Source: Prorocentrum cordatum
Taxonomy: Eukaryota; Sar; Dinophyceae; Prorocentrales; Prorocentraceae
Length of the DNA stretch: 64,000 nt
Assembly: GCA_963575745.1 (NCBI GenBank)
Contig: CAUYUJ010003558.1
Span: forward strand, 1,361,080-1,425,079
Direction of reading: 5' to 3'
This document shows positions 1-10,540 of the stretch, piece after piece. The position numbers and the translations under genes are program-made. How positions within the stretch are numbered: position 1 is the stretch's first letter; each line of letters starts with the position of its first letter. The notes beneath the pieces are model-generated. The model made no database searches, had not been told where the DNA came from, and was given only the letters and a program-made list of their open reading frames with translations.

Positions 1-54
1 GGGAGCACGCCCGGCAGACCGGCCTGCCGCACCTGCCACCGCGCTCCGAGGAGT

Positions 55-220
55 AGGAGGGCACCAACTATACACCAACACCGATCCTGGCCCAGGATCA
101 CCCTGGGCCCAGGATCGGTGTATACGCCCTCCTGCCCTGCGCAAGAAGGCATATACACCGATCCTGGGCCCAGGGTGATCCTGGGCCAGGATCGGTGTTG
201 GTGTATAGTGGGTGCCCTCC
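55..220. repeat. Long inverted repeat (hairpin 1) with nested palindromes
   Basis: The left arm (about 55-126) and right arm (about 152-220) are near-perfect reverse complements around a short centre. Each arm also contains its own palindrome built from GATCCTGG and CCAGGATC. The outer ends are GGAGGGCACC and GGTGCCCTCC. The layout is that of a MITE or foldback element. A clean target-site duplication is not visible. Confidence 0.85.
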
Positions 221-274
221 GAAGGAGGGGGGAGACTGAGGCGGGGCACCAGCAGCAAGGAAGAAGTCAAATGA

Positions 275-450
275 ACGGGCGAAGAACGGTGTAACAGAAA
301 CTTCTTCGCCGTCGGGGACACCTGCCCCAGGGCGGCTGGAAAGTTTATACCCTTACGGTGGCACCGTAGGGGTTTAAACTTTTCCAGCCGCCCAGGGGCA
401 GGTGTCCCCGACGGCGGAAAGTTTATTTTATACCGTTCTTCGCTCGCTGA
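275..450. mobile_element. MITE-like foldback element with 8-bp target duplication
   Basis: A 176-bp inverted repeat is flanked by identical copies of TCAAATGA at 267-274 and 451-458. Its ends read GGGCGAAGAACGGT on the left and ACCGTTCTTCGCTCGC on the right. The arms share a long GC-rich core containing GTCGGGGACACCTGCCCC. It has no coding capacity. An 8-bp duplication with terminal inverted repeats indicates cut-and-paste mobilisation in trans by a DNA transposase; hAT-like elements make 8-bp duplications, but the family is not established. Confidence 0.85.
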
Positions 451-458
451 TCAAATGA

Positions 459-2104
459 GGTCTGGGTATTTTGCTGATACGCTGCCAAAGGTCACACTCC
501 AAAGTTCACGATGCGCGCCCGCAGATCGACGCCCCGTAGCTCAAGAACACGACACGTGTTTCGGGCTCATCGAACATCGCTAGTCGGCACGAAACGCCTG
601 CAACCTGCGAGCGGTCCTCCTTGTGATGACCTCCAGAATCAGACCGCCCTGGAGACCAGGGGAGGCAATGCGAGTCCATGTGAAGTCTGGGCAACAAGAG
701 CCCATTGCTTTTCTATGTACCCCGGCACCGCGGATGAGCGCAAGCTGAGCGCTGAATGTGGCGTGGGGCTCACGTCCTGCGCAGTGAACGTGCCGTGGGG
801 CAACCAAGTCACTGTACAAAAAGTTTGGCCTATATAAAATTGTTCGGAACAGAGCACAACGACTACACATCGGAACAAAGCCCGTGCTCTAAACAGCTCA
901 CTGACCACCCCAGGCGCATAACCTCACGGAACCATCACGTTGGCGGACGACTGGAGGCACCCTCACCTGGCGTGCATCAAACAGCAAGCCTGACCGAGCA
1001 AAGCGTGGAGATGGGTCCACACACGAGGGCAGAGGACACGATCCTCTGAAAAACAGAGAAGCCCACGACGTTCAGGCTGCCGTCGTGTCTCGCAAAAGCC
1101 TTGACGACTGTGCCCAGCCCGCGCGGAATGCAAGCTGGCGCGGAGCATCGAACCCGCACGTAATCTGAGCCCGCCTGAAGCGGATTATGCATCGAGCCTG
1201 CGAGCGATCTGATAACAGAACCACGTACAGAATAAGCAGCAGCTCGCAGCAATTAGGTGACAAGCGCGAGGGCGATGCATGCTACACAGCGCGCCCGTAT
1301 TGAATGGCCTCATGTGGCAGAGCATGAATAAACAATCGACATCGGAGCGATGGGGATTCTGCCCACGCGAATGAAATTTCAAATCGCTTTCTCCCTTGGC
1401 TGTTAACTCCTCACTCACTGACAACCCCCTCGCTCCTATCCGTGTCGGCGCCGCTGCTGGATGTAGGAGCACAATGCTCCGCAAAAGGCCAAATTATGGA
1501 AGACTGCAGGGAAGTGGCTCGAACATGAGCCAGGAGCAGGGGTCGGTCGAAGCCGAAAACCGACGTCTTCGGCAAGACACTCTGATTCGAGCTGTGGGGC
1601 TTCCAGCCCAGCTCGCAGCAAAAAGGCGGCCAGTATACCTGCCTCCACCCAGCAACGCCAAGCAGAGCTGTTACGGACCCGCTTGCGACGCGGACTTGCT
1701 CGCGACCCGGTGCCAACTGCGGCGAAAGCTCGGCCCACCCACTGGGGACGCCGGGGCATCCGCGCTGCCGCCGCAGCCCTGGCGACCCGTGCTGCGCGCA
1801 CTGCTGGCGCGCCTTTCCGCCGCCTGGGCCACCGGTCCGTCCTGGTCCTCCCCCTGCGCCGCCGAGCAATCCCCGCCCCACCCGCCGCGGCGCTTCGCCC
1901 CCTGGTCGGCCGACACGGGGTCCTCCGTGGTTCCTTTGCCGAACGCGGCACGCGGCCGTGCTCGGCTCTTTGGCCACTGACGGCCCAGCGGGCGGCGGGG
2001 AATCGACCGCCCGATCCCCAGGGCATCCACGGCGTCGGGCGCATCGGCCAAGGCTCCGGCGCCCTTCGAGGCGTCCCTGGCGGGGCCCACAGGGGGCCCC
2101 GGAC
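459..2104. other. No recognised gene; GC-rich distal part may be intron downstream of kinase exon
   Basis: From 459 to about 1,660 there is mixed-composition DNA with short frames only and no recognisable domain. A TATATAAA string at about 830-837 is noted but not called a promoter. From 1,670 to 2,104 the sequence is very GC-rich and open in several frames on both strands, giving Arg/Pro/Ala-rich translations. No HRD or DFG kinase motif was found on the minus strand here, so the C-lobe exons of the kinase next door are not visible. Confidence 0.5.
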
Positions 2105-2759
2105 TTGAAAACAGATCGCCGCCAGGAATGTACTCCGTCACGAGGGCGATGGTTTCGTTGAACAGCTCGTCTCCCAAACCCAACTCTTCGAGCTCCTCGT
2201 CCGATATGTTGTATATGGCCTTGAACTCGGGGAACACTGGGTAGCTGGCCCAACGTGATAGCATCGCCTCGCGGAACGGGGGAATGTGCATCCCATTACC
2301 CCTGCAGTGAAACACCTTCACCGCCACCTCTTGGCCGGTCCAGGTGTCGTGAGCCAGGTAGACCACCCCGAAGCCCCCTCGGCCGATCTCATTTCGCAAC
2401 CCGTACCTCTGGGGGAAGCCCTGCAGGACGCAGCCTGCTGCAGAGAGCTGGTTCAGCAGTCTACGGGCACCGAGCTCACAGCCGCACTCGAGGGAAAAGC
2501 GGCTGGCGCCCTCGGGCAAAAGATGTTGGGCCTGGAAGGGGCTGCGCGTCTCACCAGGGGCGGCCTGCATGCCTCCCAAGCCATCGAGGGCAGCCGGCGT
2601 CGCGAGCGTCACGCAGACGAGGCCCCTGTTCTCCGCCGAATGCTCGGCCGTGGCGAGCTGCAGAGGGGCCCGCAGGAAGAGCTCCAGGCCGTCGTCGCGT
2701 GCCCCCACGGCCTGGCGATAGCCCAGGATGGCCTCCTCTAGAGGACGAAGCAGCAGAAA
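2105..2759 (-). CDS. Protein kinase, N-lobe exon (partial)
   Basis: This is a single exon of a protein kinase that would transfer phosphate from ATP to a protein. It encodes about 218 residues. After an N-terminal extension of roughly 120 residues comes the glycine-rich ATP loop IGRGGFGVVYLA (nt about 2,387-2,352), then VAVK with the ATP-anchoring lysine (about 2,318), a candidate helix-C glutamate in PPFREAM, an acidic insert (SDEELEELG), and the beta-5/hinge segment IALVTEYIPGGDL. The similarity stops right after DLFS, where a GT donor (2,104-2,103) can be placed; past it the frame turns into GC-rich low-complexity sequence. The catalytic HRD and DFG motifs are absent, so this is one exon and not a full kinase. 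The upstream end fits an AG acceptor at 2,761-2,760. Family and substrate cannot be assigned. Kinase identity is strong; exon limits are inferred. Confidence 0.82.
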
Positions 2760-2895
2760 CTTTCGAGGGTCCGCGCGGATTTCTTGGATGCGCGCTGGAC
2801 CCCCCCTTGGCGCGCGGAGAGAGCCAGGGGCGGCGCCAGAGGTGCAGCCAAGGGGGGCCCAGCGCAGATCCAAGACACCCGCGCGGCCCGTCGAC
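2760..2895 (-). mobile_element. Family B hairpin element, copy 1; candidate introner (intron)
   Basis: Terminal inverted repeats of about 23 bp (2,767-2,790 and 2,868-2,890) read GGGTCCGCGCGGATTTCTTG and its near reverse complement. The interior matches copies at 4,187-4,336 and 38,612-38,756. TCGA occurs just outside both ends and may be a 4-bp target duplication. On the minus strand the segment starts GTCGAC and ends CGAAAG, so it can be read as a 136-nt GT-AG intron. Removing it joins an upstream open frame ending AAESQP to the kinase exon starting FLLLRP in phase 0. The element is seen directly; intron status is inference. Confidence 0.65.
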
Positions 2896-2968
2896 AGGTT
2901 GTGATTCGGCGGCTTTTCTTCGTCGATCCTCGGGTGGCGACGTCCGAACCCGACCCCCGCCGTCCATC

Positions 2969-3376
2969 GGCTCTCCTGAGCTGATGGCAGGCAGGGTTGG
3001 GGTTCGGACTTCGCCACGCCCTCCGCGGAGTTCGGGTTCGGTTTGTCTGGGGTCCCGAAACGGTGCGGTGACAGACCGTGCGGTGACCTCGAACCCCCCC
3101 AAGACCTCACCGCACGGTCCGTCAACGCACGGTCCTGGGACCTCGGAGGCCCCGATCGCCCGAGGCGTCCTCGCAGCACGACCCGAGTCCCCAAAACCGT
3201 GCGGTGGCCCCGAATACCCACCGACTCACCACACGGCGTGGTCACCACCCCGTCTGGGGGCCCCCGAGTTTGCTCCCCCGAGCTTGCTCCTCGTGTCGGC
3301 TCTCCTGAGCTGCTGGCAGGCAGGGTTGGGAGTTCGGACCTCGCCACGCCCTCCGCGGAGTTCGGTTGTGCGGTTT
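2969..3376. repeat. Direct repeat pair, about 78 bp each
   Basis: Copy 1 (2,969-3,045) and copy 2 (3,298-3,376) share GGCTCTCCTGAGCTG, GGCAGGCAGGGTTGGG and CGCCACGCCCTCCGCGGAG. The spacer holds repeated CCGTGCGGTGAC-type strings. An open minus-strand frame runs through both copies. It could be upstream coding sequence of the kinase gene or only repeat-derived openness. Confidence 0.75.
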
Positions 3377-3462
3377 GCTCCCCCGCTCACCCGGATCAGC
3401 GCGCTCAATTCGAGGGAGGGTAAATTCCAACATCGTTAATGATTCTTGGGTTTACACTGGTC

Positions 3463-3960
3463 CTCCTCCTCCTCCTCCTCCTCCTCCTCCTCCTCCTCCT
3501 CCTCCTCCTCCCCCTCCTCTCCTCCTCCTCCCTCCTCCTCCTCCTCCTCCTCCTCCTCCCTCCTCCTCCTCCTCCTCCTCCCCCTCCTCCCCCTCCACCC
3601 GCTCCTCCTCCGCGCTCACCCGGATCAGCGCGGCCTGGCCCTCCCCCTCGCCGCGGGCCGCGGCCGGCGGCGGCCCGAGTGCGCCCCGCGGGCGGGGCCG
3701 GGCGCCGAGGCTCCGCGGCGGTGGCGGCGTGGGCGCCCCGCGCGGGGGCGCGGCGGCGGGGACGTGGGGGCCGGAGGCGCCCCGGGGCCACCGGGCCGGA
3801 TGCTCCGCCGGCCCCCGCCTTGCAAGGGGGGGGAGGAGGCGCCGACGGAGGCTCCTGGCCGTTCTTGGTTTGTTCTTTGGGGGGGGGGGTCTGCAGGCGG
3901 CCTCGCCGCCTCCTCCTCCTCCTCCTCCTCCTCCTCCTCCTCCTCCTCCTCCTCCTCCTC
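3463..3960. repeat. Two CTC microsatellites flanking a GC-rich segment
   Basis: CTC repeats occupy about 3,463-3,610 and 3,912-3,960. Between them lies very GC-rich DNA (3,617-3,900) with no recognisable product. The string GCTCACCCGGATCAGCGCG occurs just before the first tract (about 3,388) and again at about 3,614, so the tract is bounded by a short direct repeat. Long open frames here come from the triplet repeat. Confidence 0.9.
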
Positions 3961-4186
3961 GCTTCTGGCCGTCCTGTGTCCCTTCCCCCCGCCCCAGCCC
4001 AGTCCAGAAGCCTACTCCCCCAGGCTGCGCCAGGCTCCCAGGCAGCTTCCAGGTTGCCCACAGGAATCCCCACGTAGCGCCCAAGAAGCCCACGACGCTT
4101 CAAGCGTGGACTCCACGCCTCTTCTGGGGGTCGGCGGAATGGCGTAAGCCTCTTGAATGAAGTAACCAATAACTGCACAAACATAA

Positions 4187-4336
4187 TTTCTCGGAGGTCA
4201 GCGCGGATTTCTTGGATCAGCGCTGGCCCCTCCCCTGGCGGCGCCTCTGGCGCCGTCCCTGGCTCACTCCGCACGCCAAGGGGGGGGGGGGGGTCCAGCG
4301 CCGATCCAAGAAATCCGCGCGGGCCTCCGAGAAAAT
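4187..4336 (+). mobile_element. Family B hairpin element, copy 2
   Basis: The inverted ends of about 40 bp begin TTTCTCGGAGG and continue through GCGCGGATTTCTTGGATC to GCGCTGG; the right arm is the reverse complement with few changes. The interior contains TGGCGGCGCC and a G homopolymer (about 4,280-4,293). The reverse complement matches copy 1 nearly end to end. No coding capacity. Confidence 0.85.
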
Positions 4337-4657
4337 ACGCGTGTGCACTTCATTGCTCTTCGAGATGAGGCGGCCGCTGTGCGAGCGGAGTGCCATCGCA
4401 CCAGACTTAGCGCCGCAAGGTCTGCGCTCAACCGGCTGGGCTGCCCCTCTTCCGGCCCACGGGCCCGGCCGCCTGCGCCATGCCCGTGGTCTGGCCCTGG
4501 AGGGGGCATCTGCACGGCGGCCCGAAGCGTGCTCCCAACAGAAAAAAAAAAAACACGCCAAAAGGGTGAAGCCCTGGCTTGAGCGAAACAATAACCATGT
4601 GTGTTTATCATTCGCGGTCGCGCCCATGACCGGCCCCGACCCCACCCCACTCCCCCT

Positions 4658-4736
4658 GGTCACGTCACGATTCGCGACTGCGCCGAAAGGGAACTAGCCA
4701 TTCCCAGGCGGCGCTGCCGCGAATCATGACGTGACC
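4658..4736. mobile_element. Short TIR element (79 bp)
   Basis: The left terminal repeat GGTCACGTCACGATTCGCG (4,658-4,676) matches the reverse complement of 4,718-4,736 at 18 of 19 positions. The 41-bp interior is unrelated. This is MITE-like in form, but no target duplication is clear. Confidence 0.6.
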
Positions 4737-6329
4737 GCCCCCCCCCCTCCGGTCACGCCGGTCAACTGTCACGCTCGAAGAAAGACACCTGGTCGAGTCC
4801 GATTCAAAATCTGAGCAAAAAGGCCCGGTCCATGGGAGGGGAACTTGCTGCACGTCTGTGGAGAGCGCCGACACCACAGGGTCAACGACGGAGCGTAACC
4901 CGAATAGACGACAGGAAACGGAGAGAACTGCGACTACAATAAAAAGCAGTAGGAACATACGATAAACATCTTGCCATTAGGAGTATTGGGACACACTCTT
5001 CGTCAGGTCTTGAATGGGGCACCTGGTGGCAGGCCGATTCCATATATAGTACGCCTACTGTAGACTACCTCGAACTCCCTGAGAGAGTCACTGGACTCCC
5101 AATTCTTCTTCCTGGACTGCCTCGACTCATGAATGAAACTACCCGTCAGAATTCGCTAGACAATTCCAGCAAGTGAAATGACGTGCGGACTGTTTTTTTC
5201 ACGCAGATGCTTGAACCGGTGGGGGAGAGGAGGATGATGATGATGATGATGATGATGACGATGTCGGGGGGGAGCCTGGGATAACTTTCACCTGTTCACA
5301 AAACGATTGCTATGATACGTTGTTGATGAACTCGATTTGCAATGTTTCTTGCACGAATGGTTTTTCAATGGTTATGGCTCGCGTGCGCGTGGGCGCGGGC
5401 GTGTGGCCTGGATGTTGCTTGTTGTTCGACAGAATCGAAAAAGGGAAATCTATAACCTATGAGTTCAGCAGATGTGCGCAAACGCGCGATGGTTGTTTCA
5501 AAAATATTGGACTGCGCACGCGGAGGCGCGCGCGTACGGCCCGCATGATCTTGTATGACAGAGTTGACAAGACACCCCTGCTCTTGTCACATCATGTTCG
5601 CCGGCGCGCACGAGGAAGCCCTCAGCGCTTTGCAGGACAAAAAATTGGGCGTTCATAGGTGTTCGAAAATGCCATCACTCGGAGAGCTGGAAAAATGGCT
5701 GTGTGAATGACCGCGGCCTGCGCGCGCGTGGCCCGCATGGCGCACTTGATACAGGCCATTGCGAAGGTTGCTTGACAAGTCAGCGCGATAGGGCTTAACA
5801 CATCACTCGCTTGTTCTATCAAAATGCGCGCACCGTATTGTATCATTTGACGGGAAAGGCGGTGGAAATCGATGCGGCCCGGCTGGGGTCGATGGGGGGG
5901 ATGCCGGGGGCAGCAAGGGTCGCATTGTAGGACAGACGATCGTGCAGAATGAGCCTGAAGAGCCGACGCCATGCGAATGGCGTCTCAGTCCGCCCCCGGC
6001 ATGAGGTTCGAGTGTAGTCTTCTATTGGAATAGGAATCTGTCGGCCGCGGTAAAGTTTGGGAAGGCTGAAACAATCAATCGCAACTTTCGGGCAGACGTC
6101 CCAGCTTTCTTTCTTTATTTCGGATTGCCGCTGGCCCTATCGGGCTTGTGAGAAGGAAATGGCACAGCTCCTGCCATGATACTGCGTCGGGTTCATAACG
6201 ACCCAGGGGGCCTTTGCCTGGGTCGAGGGACGCTTCGGCGCTCACAGACCGCACAAAAATTGAATCAACCAGCTGGCAAAGAGGAAGAGGAGGAGAAAGA
6301 GAAAACCAACATGGAAAACATGGAAACAA
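4737..6329. other. No recognised gene; GAT microsatellite and CGCGCGCG-rich strings
   Basis: A GAT repeat of about 9 units lies at 5,233-5,262. From 5,360 to 5,750 the strings GCGCGCGTGGCCCGCATGG and GCGCGCGTACGGCCCGCATG recur. Related strings reappear at 11,328-11,345 and 12,215-12,250, beyond the LINE. Open frames are short and show no domain. The LINE 3' terminus probably lies somewhere in 6,080-6,330. Confidence 0.5.
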
Positions 6330-6333
6330 GCAT

Positions 6334-7089
6334 TCACACATCTGTGGCGAGATACTTGCATAATGCACATACTGCTGCGTCCAAAGCTAACGTCTCCGCT
6401 TCGAACGCAGACCGGACGTTCGTCACCACCCCCCCTATCAGCGCGAGCTCTTCGCAGTGGACGCTGCGCCCTTCAACAACCTGAGCCACGTAGATGACAT
6501 GGCCCATCCCCGCCAGCCAGAAAACATCATAATGGCGACCACGAAGTCCTCCATCCACGCAGATCTTGATAGCCCCGCTGGAAACACGCTTCTGACATGC
6601 ATCTTGGCTCTCCCATTGGAGATCTTGACGTGTGTCCATCGCTGCGTTCAAGAGGTAGTCGGGCACTGTGTTCATGTCCGTGGAAGTCCCATTCACGAAG
6701 GAATCAACGTCGCGTCTCGGGCTCCATCTGGCCCGCTCCAGCTTAGACGACTTGGCGCAGATCCTCCTGGACGCCAGCTCCAACTCTGGTGTTCGCAACG
6801 ACGACTGCCCATTGAGTCCCATGCGAGATCCATGGAGCGGGGAGGCAGGCGCGGTCGAACTCGAGGGCGAGGTCCAGCAGGAACGCGGGGGGGCCAGGTA
6901 TACGCGGGCTCTGGATTCTGAACTGGAGGTGCACTTGCACACAATGAGAGCAGGCCCGCCAGATGAAGTCAGGCGCCCGTTAGAGCCACGATGCCGCGGT
7001 CCGGAATTCGTCTCTCTGGCTTCGCCAATCGACGCCCAAGATTTCGCGCAATGGACCTTCGCAAGCGGCTCAATGGCCGCTGCGCGCAT
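6334..7089 (-). pseudogene. LINE copy 1: RNase H domain
   Basis: The open frame of about 251 residues ends in an RNase H-like segment. ICVDGG (nt about 6,560-6,543) supplies the first catalytic aspartate within a beta strand, and SAFEAETLALDAAVCAL (about 6,408-6,358) carries the helix glutamate of the family. The final catalytic aspartate was not identified. In LINEs this domain removes the RNA strand from the RNA:DNA hybrid. The N-terminal 170 residues have no recognised domain and probably link it to the RT. Confidence 0.75.
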
Positions 7090-7292
7090 GAAGGAGCCCT
7101 TCGACCTTGCGCTCCCGGCAAGAACCCATCGACCGAAATGATTCCCACCTAATCTGGCTGCGATCTTCCCGGGGCGCTCTCAAACGGTTCATCTCGAAAT
7201 CGAGGCCCGTGAGCCTCTCGTTCCGCGCGGATGTGCAAATGGAGCGCAAGACCCGGCGGGTTGCACATTACTCGCCTGCGCGTGAGATCCAT

Positions 7293-8601
7293 TCACCCAA
7301 CATCCTCGCCGAGCGCCGGTTGCGCGCGCAGGCGCCCCCCCCCCCAGGGCCGCGGCGAATAGGAAGCAACTGTCGCGGCCGATTGATCTCCCAGCGCTGC
7401 CACCCGATGAAAATTTCTGATGCAATGTGCCACGGTCTTGGCCCATGCAAACCAGACGTCGCCCCCTAGAGTGCCCGGGCGCGTAGTTTCGGAGGAACAG
7501 GGCCTGGAACGCGGAGGAAAAGCTTGCGTTTGTAGAGGATCTGGTCGGCCATTGCGCGCCGACGCTGCACGCTGCCCTGCGCGCCCCCAACTCTGTCGAA
7601 GAACTCGCCCTAGAGGGCCGCATTCGACGCGACGTAGCAAAGCATCTCCTCGCCGCGCGGCTCCACGGAGAAGTCACGATGAAATCCACTTGCGAGAGGC
7701 CCGCCAACAATCATTTCCAATGGTGGCGGCTTACAGAACAAGTCGCGCTGCTTGGGGCGATCCAAAATTCCCTGGATCATCGTGTTCATCGCACTTTGAT
7801 AGGTAGCACACAAAACGCTGTTGTCGCACCAAGCAGCACGATGAACGCACTGGGCGCCACTGGCGCCGCCCAGATCGAAACCAAGGCCCCGTCGAGTCCA
7901 GCGCGAAGACATGGGTTCCATCAAGCAAGTAAGGGTAGCGGTCCACTCGTCTGGTGTCTCTTCGCCGCCCTGCTTGCCGCCCTTGCTGTCGTCGAAAAAG
8001 TCTGTGGTTCCGACGCCTGGGAGCTCGACGGTCGCTTAGAGTCTCGCCCGATTGCGCAAACGCGCCGCAGTCAACGAGGCACTCACTCCCCGAGCACGGA
8101 AAGAAGCAGCGATGTGCGCATGTTGCAAAGAGTCGATGGGCGATCTCCACATCTTGACAACCGATCAAAATGTCTCGCCTACAGTTGCGCGTCACATGCA
8201 GAAGCTGACGAACTGGCGCTGCGATGTGGGTGGTGCGGCAGAACGGCTTGAACCCATGAGACTGCACGTTGGAAGGTCGCATCTGCCGTTGTAGTTGTGG
8301 CCGGAATGCACGATCGAACCCGCTCTGGAGAGTGGCGGATTTGCAAATCCACCGCAAATCCTTGAATGCCCGGGCGTCGTTGACCTTCGGCATGCCAAGA
8401 CATTGCACTTTCCTCTCGAATGGCGACTCGCCCGCTGGCTCGAAAAGGAATCTCCTTCGGAGAAGGAAGGTCGTATACATGTAAAGCGCTCTTCCACGGT
8501 AAGGCTTTAAATGCCTCCACTGCTATACTGTCTGCCCCCACACCAAAAAGCGCGACCTTGTAAAACATCGAATGTGTCGAGCTCTGGGTGGGCACGCCCA
8601 C
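7293..8601 (-). pseudogene. LINE copy 1: reverse transcriptase domain (frameshifted)
   Basis: RT blocks appear in order but in different frames. MPKVNDARAFKDLRWI (about 8,393-8,346) matches the entry block of the fingers/palm. GFKPFCRTT and then LIGCQDVEIAHR (about 8,170-8,135) give motif A with its aspartate. AWCDNSVLCATYQSAMNTMI (about 7,834-7,775) is motif C, where the usual [YF]xDD is WCDN, followed by WKPxSLE-like KPPPLEMIVGG. A thumb-like part with WFAWAKTVAHCIR follows at about 7,450. At least two frameshifts make it a pseudogene. A WxDN motif C has been seen in some protist LINEs, but this copy may simply have mutated. Confidence 0.8.
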
Positions 8602-8775
8602 GGCCGTCTATCTGGTCAGACTACGCCTGGGAAGCGAAAATCATAAGCCGGCCATCTGCAAGTCGGTCGGGTTGGAAGGGTCGCGAAACCTTTCAATGCC
8701 AAGCTTGTGTAACTCGTGCATCCACTCCTGGTGGTCTGTGGAAGTTCCAGAGGGCAGGTCGAAAACAACTGGTTG

Positions 8776-8817
<42 letters not shown>
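8776..8817. repeat. A42 homopolymer inside the LINE
   Basis: Forty-two consecutive A on the plus strand, hence T on the LINE coding strand, lie between the endonuclease and RT parts. LINE-like coding resumes on both sides, so this is not the element's own tail. It may be the remnant of an antisense retroposed insertion or a slippage expansion. Confidence 0.95.
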
Positions 8818-8818
<1 letters not shown>

Positions 8819-8837
8819 GCCGTCGGCTTGGACAACT

Positions 8838-9941
8838 TCAGTGTCTTGAGTTGTCATGCGCGTTCCCGTCGCGTGGTCCGCCGCATTGAACGCATGCGTC
8901 TCTTGATGTGTCGGGCTTCCCTCCCGCGTGGTAGTGCGCGGAGGCGTCCCCGAAGAACTTGGAAGCTGCCGGGTACCGCAGGCTCCTCTGAAGAGGACTT
9001 TCTGGTGCCACAAGCGTGGGAATGTCTGAGGCAACGCGCCGCAAGCCAACCTCTATGGATGCGAGGTCTTGCTTGCGCAACAACGCCCTCCTTTGGAACG
9101 TCTCTTTGTCGAGGGCGGCGCATCGGATCCATCCCTTGAGACTTGTAGGAGGACGCCAGGGCTGTATGAACATAGCCCTCGGGTGCCGCAAGTGAGCCAC
9201 CACAGTCTGGTGGTCGAAGCGGAATATCCTGTACAAGTCTCCCAACCTACTGTCATGCAAAGCGTAGGCGTTGTCATCTAGCTCAGGAAACACACATATG
9301 TAGTCGATGTGCGATCGTGCTTCCAGCCTCCGTCAAATACCGCATGCCCAAGGACCTTCCGGGGCCGAATTCGCCCAGAAAAACTTCAAAACTCGAACAT
9401 CAAATTGTGCCACCCATGATAAATTATTTCGTTGATGTTTATGCGTATGGCTGCATGCTGGAAGGACAAGAGGATCGCTACTGGTACCATCAATGTTTCT
9501 TGGCAGAATTGCATTCGCATCGCTCCCCGTAACCACAGGTAACTGTTGCTGGGTTCGACAGCGTGCATGTAAGTAAAACTCGTACGTCTCCGCACGTATT
9601 TGCTCCAGGAGCGTCTCGTGAGCGTGGCCGTGGGGAGGACGGTGGAGAGCATGGACGTTTAAGATGCAGACGTGGTCGAAGAATCAGCCTGCCCAGTAGC
9701 CCCCAAAACGAACATCACGAATATTGATCCCAACTTTTTGCGGACACGAAGAAAACGCAATCCTCGCCAGCTTCCCCACTGTCGAGGCCCGCCTGACATG
9801 TAGACGATCTGCTGTTATAGCCATGTCTGACTTTCCCAGCTGGCCACCTGGGAACTTTTCAAGACACGCGATGGCTTCTCCCAAATCCATTTCCCGTAAA
9901 ACGCGGCCAGTGGACTTGCCAGCTCGGATACCCTTCTTCAA
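8838..9941 (-). pseudogene. LINE copy 1: APE-type endonuclease domain
   Basis: The catalytic block TGSDANAILPRNIDG (nt about 9,530-9,486) matches the GDxNA signature of LINE endonucleases. It is preceded by a VHALHR-type strand and helix (about 9,660-9,560). Further along, FRFDHQTVVAHL (about 9,218-9,183) matches the terminal SDHxPV block with its catalytic His. The segment after the DH block (GWIRCAALDKETFQRR) resembles the linker toward the RT. Frames change between blocks. Confidence 0.78.
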
Positions 9942-10540
9942 GATATTCCAAGTGACGACGGTGAAACTCGAAGACGCCTCCGAACCCAGGCCCCCAATGC
10001 ACCCCTGGCGTCGTGGGCTGAAGCCTCAATGACACTCTGTGCCCTGCCAATCGTCGAATTACGTTTCTGGGCCTCGGGTGCGGGTTGGATGCGCACCCGA
10101 CGTTGCTTACACTTCCACCTGTTCCCCTCCACCCTGAGGTGGTCCATTCACGTGTTCGAAATCTCTTTCAAAAACTTGGGGGCTATGTGGATGCGAATGG
10201 CAAAATTCTTGGCCCTGGTAGATTCGAACTCCCCAACATGCTCCTGATATTGCGTACGACATCTGCGGACCCCGCCTGGTCTATACCAGCCGTACTGGAC
10301 TCCCCGAGTTCGCAAGAAGCCCCATATATCGAGCCACGGAAGCTTGAAGTCCGGCTTCTGGGACGGGCCGGTCTCAAGCGCCCCGAACCGAGTCACCAGA
10401 TCAGCGTGTTGCTGCTCTTGCTGATCCAAACGAGCGTTGACAGCTTCGAACCTGTTGTTCATCTCGGTGCGGGCCCCCTGGATAGCCTTGTAAATGTGGG
10501 GATTGCTGTTCGTCTGAAGCTGCGCCGCCCACGCTGGCAT
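9942..10540 (-). pseudogene. LINE copy 1: N-terminal coiled-coil / RRM-like region
   Basis: The 130-residue frame beginning near 10,540 has a predicted helical stretch with heptad spacing (IYKAIQGARTEMNNRFEAV, then RLDQQEQQHADLVTRFGALE), typical of LINE leader proteins that oligomerise on RNA. A following frame has RWKCKQRRVRIQPAPEAQK and NSTIGRAQ, like the basic linker after an RRM-type fold in protist LINEs. This is resemblance in pattern only, without alignment. Confidence 0.55.

Noticed and set aside
827-840. TATA-box promoter (TATATAAA)
   Set aside because: A single short match with no gene start nearby; dinoflagellates generally lack canonical TATA promoters.
1396-1980. Plus-strand ORF of 194 residues opposite the kinase locus
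   Set aside because: Low-information Arg/Pro/Ala composition in a GC-rich stretch that is open in most frames; no domain.
5233-5262. Coding polyAsp/Met tract
   Set aside because: Simple GAT microsatellite with stops close by.
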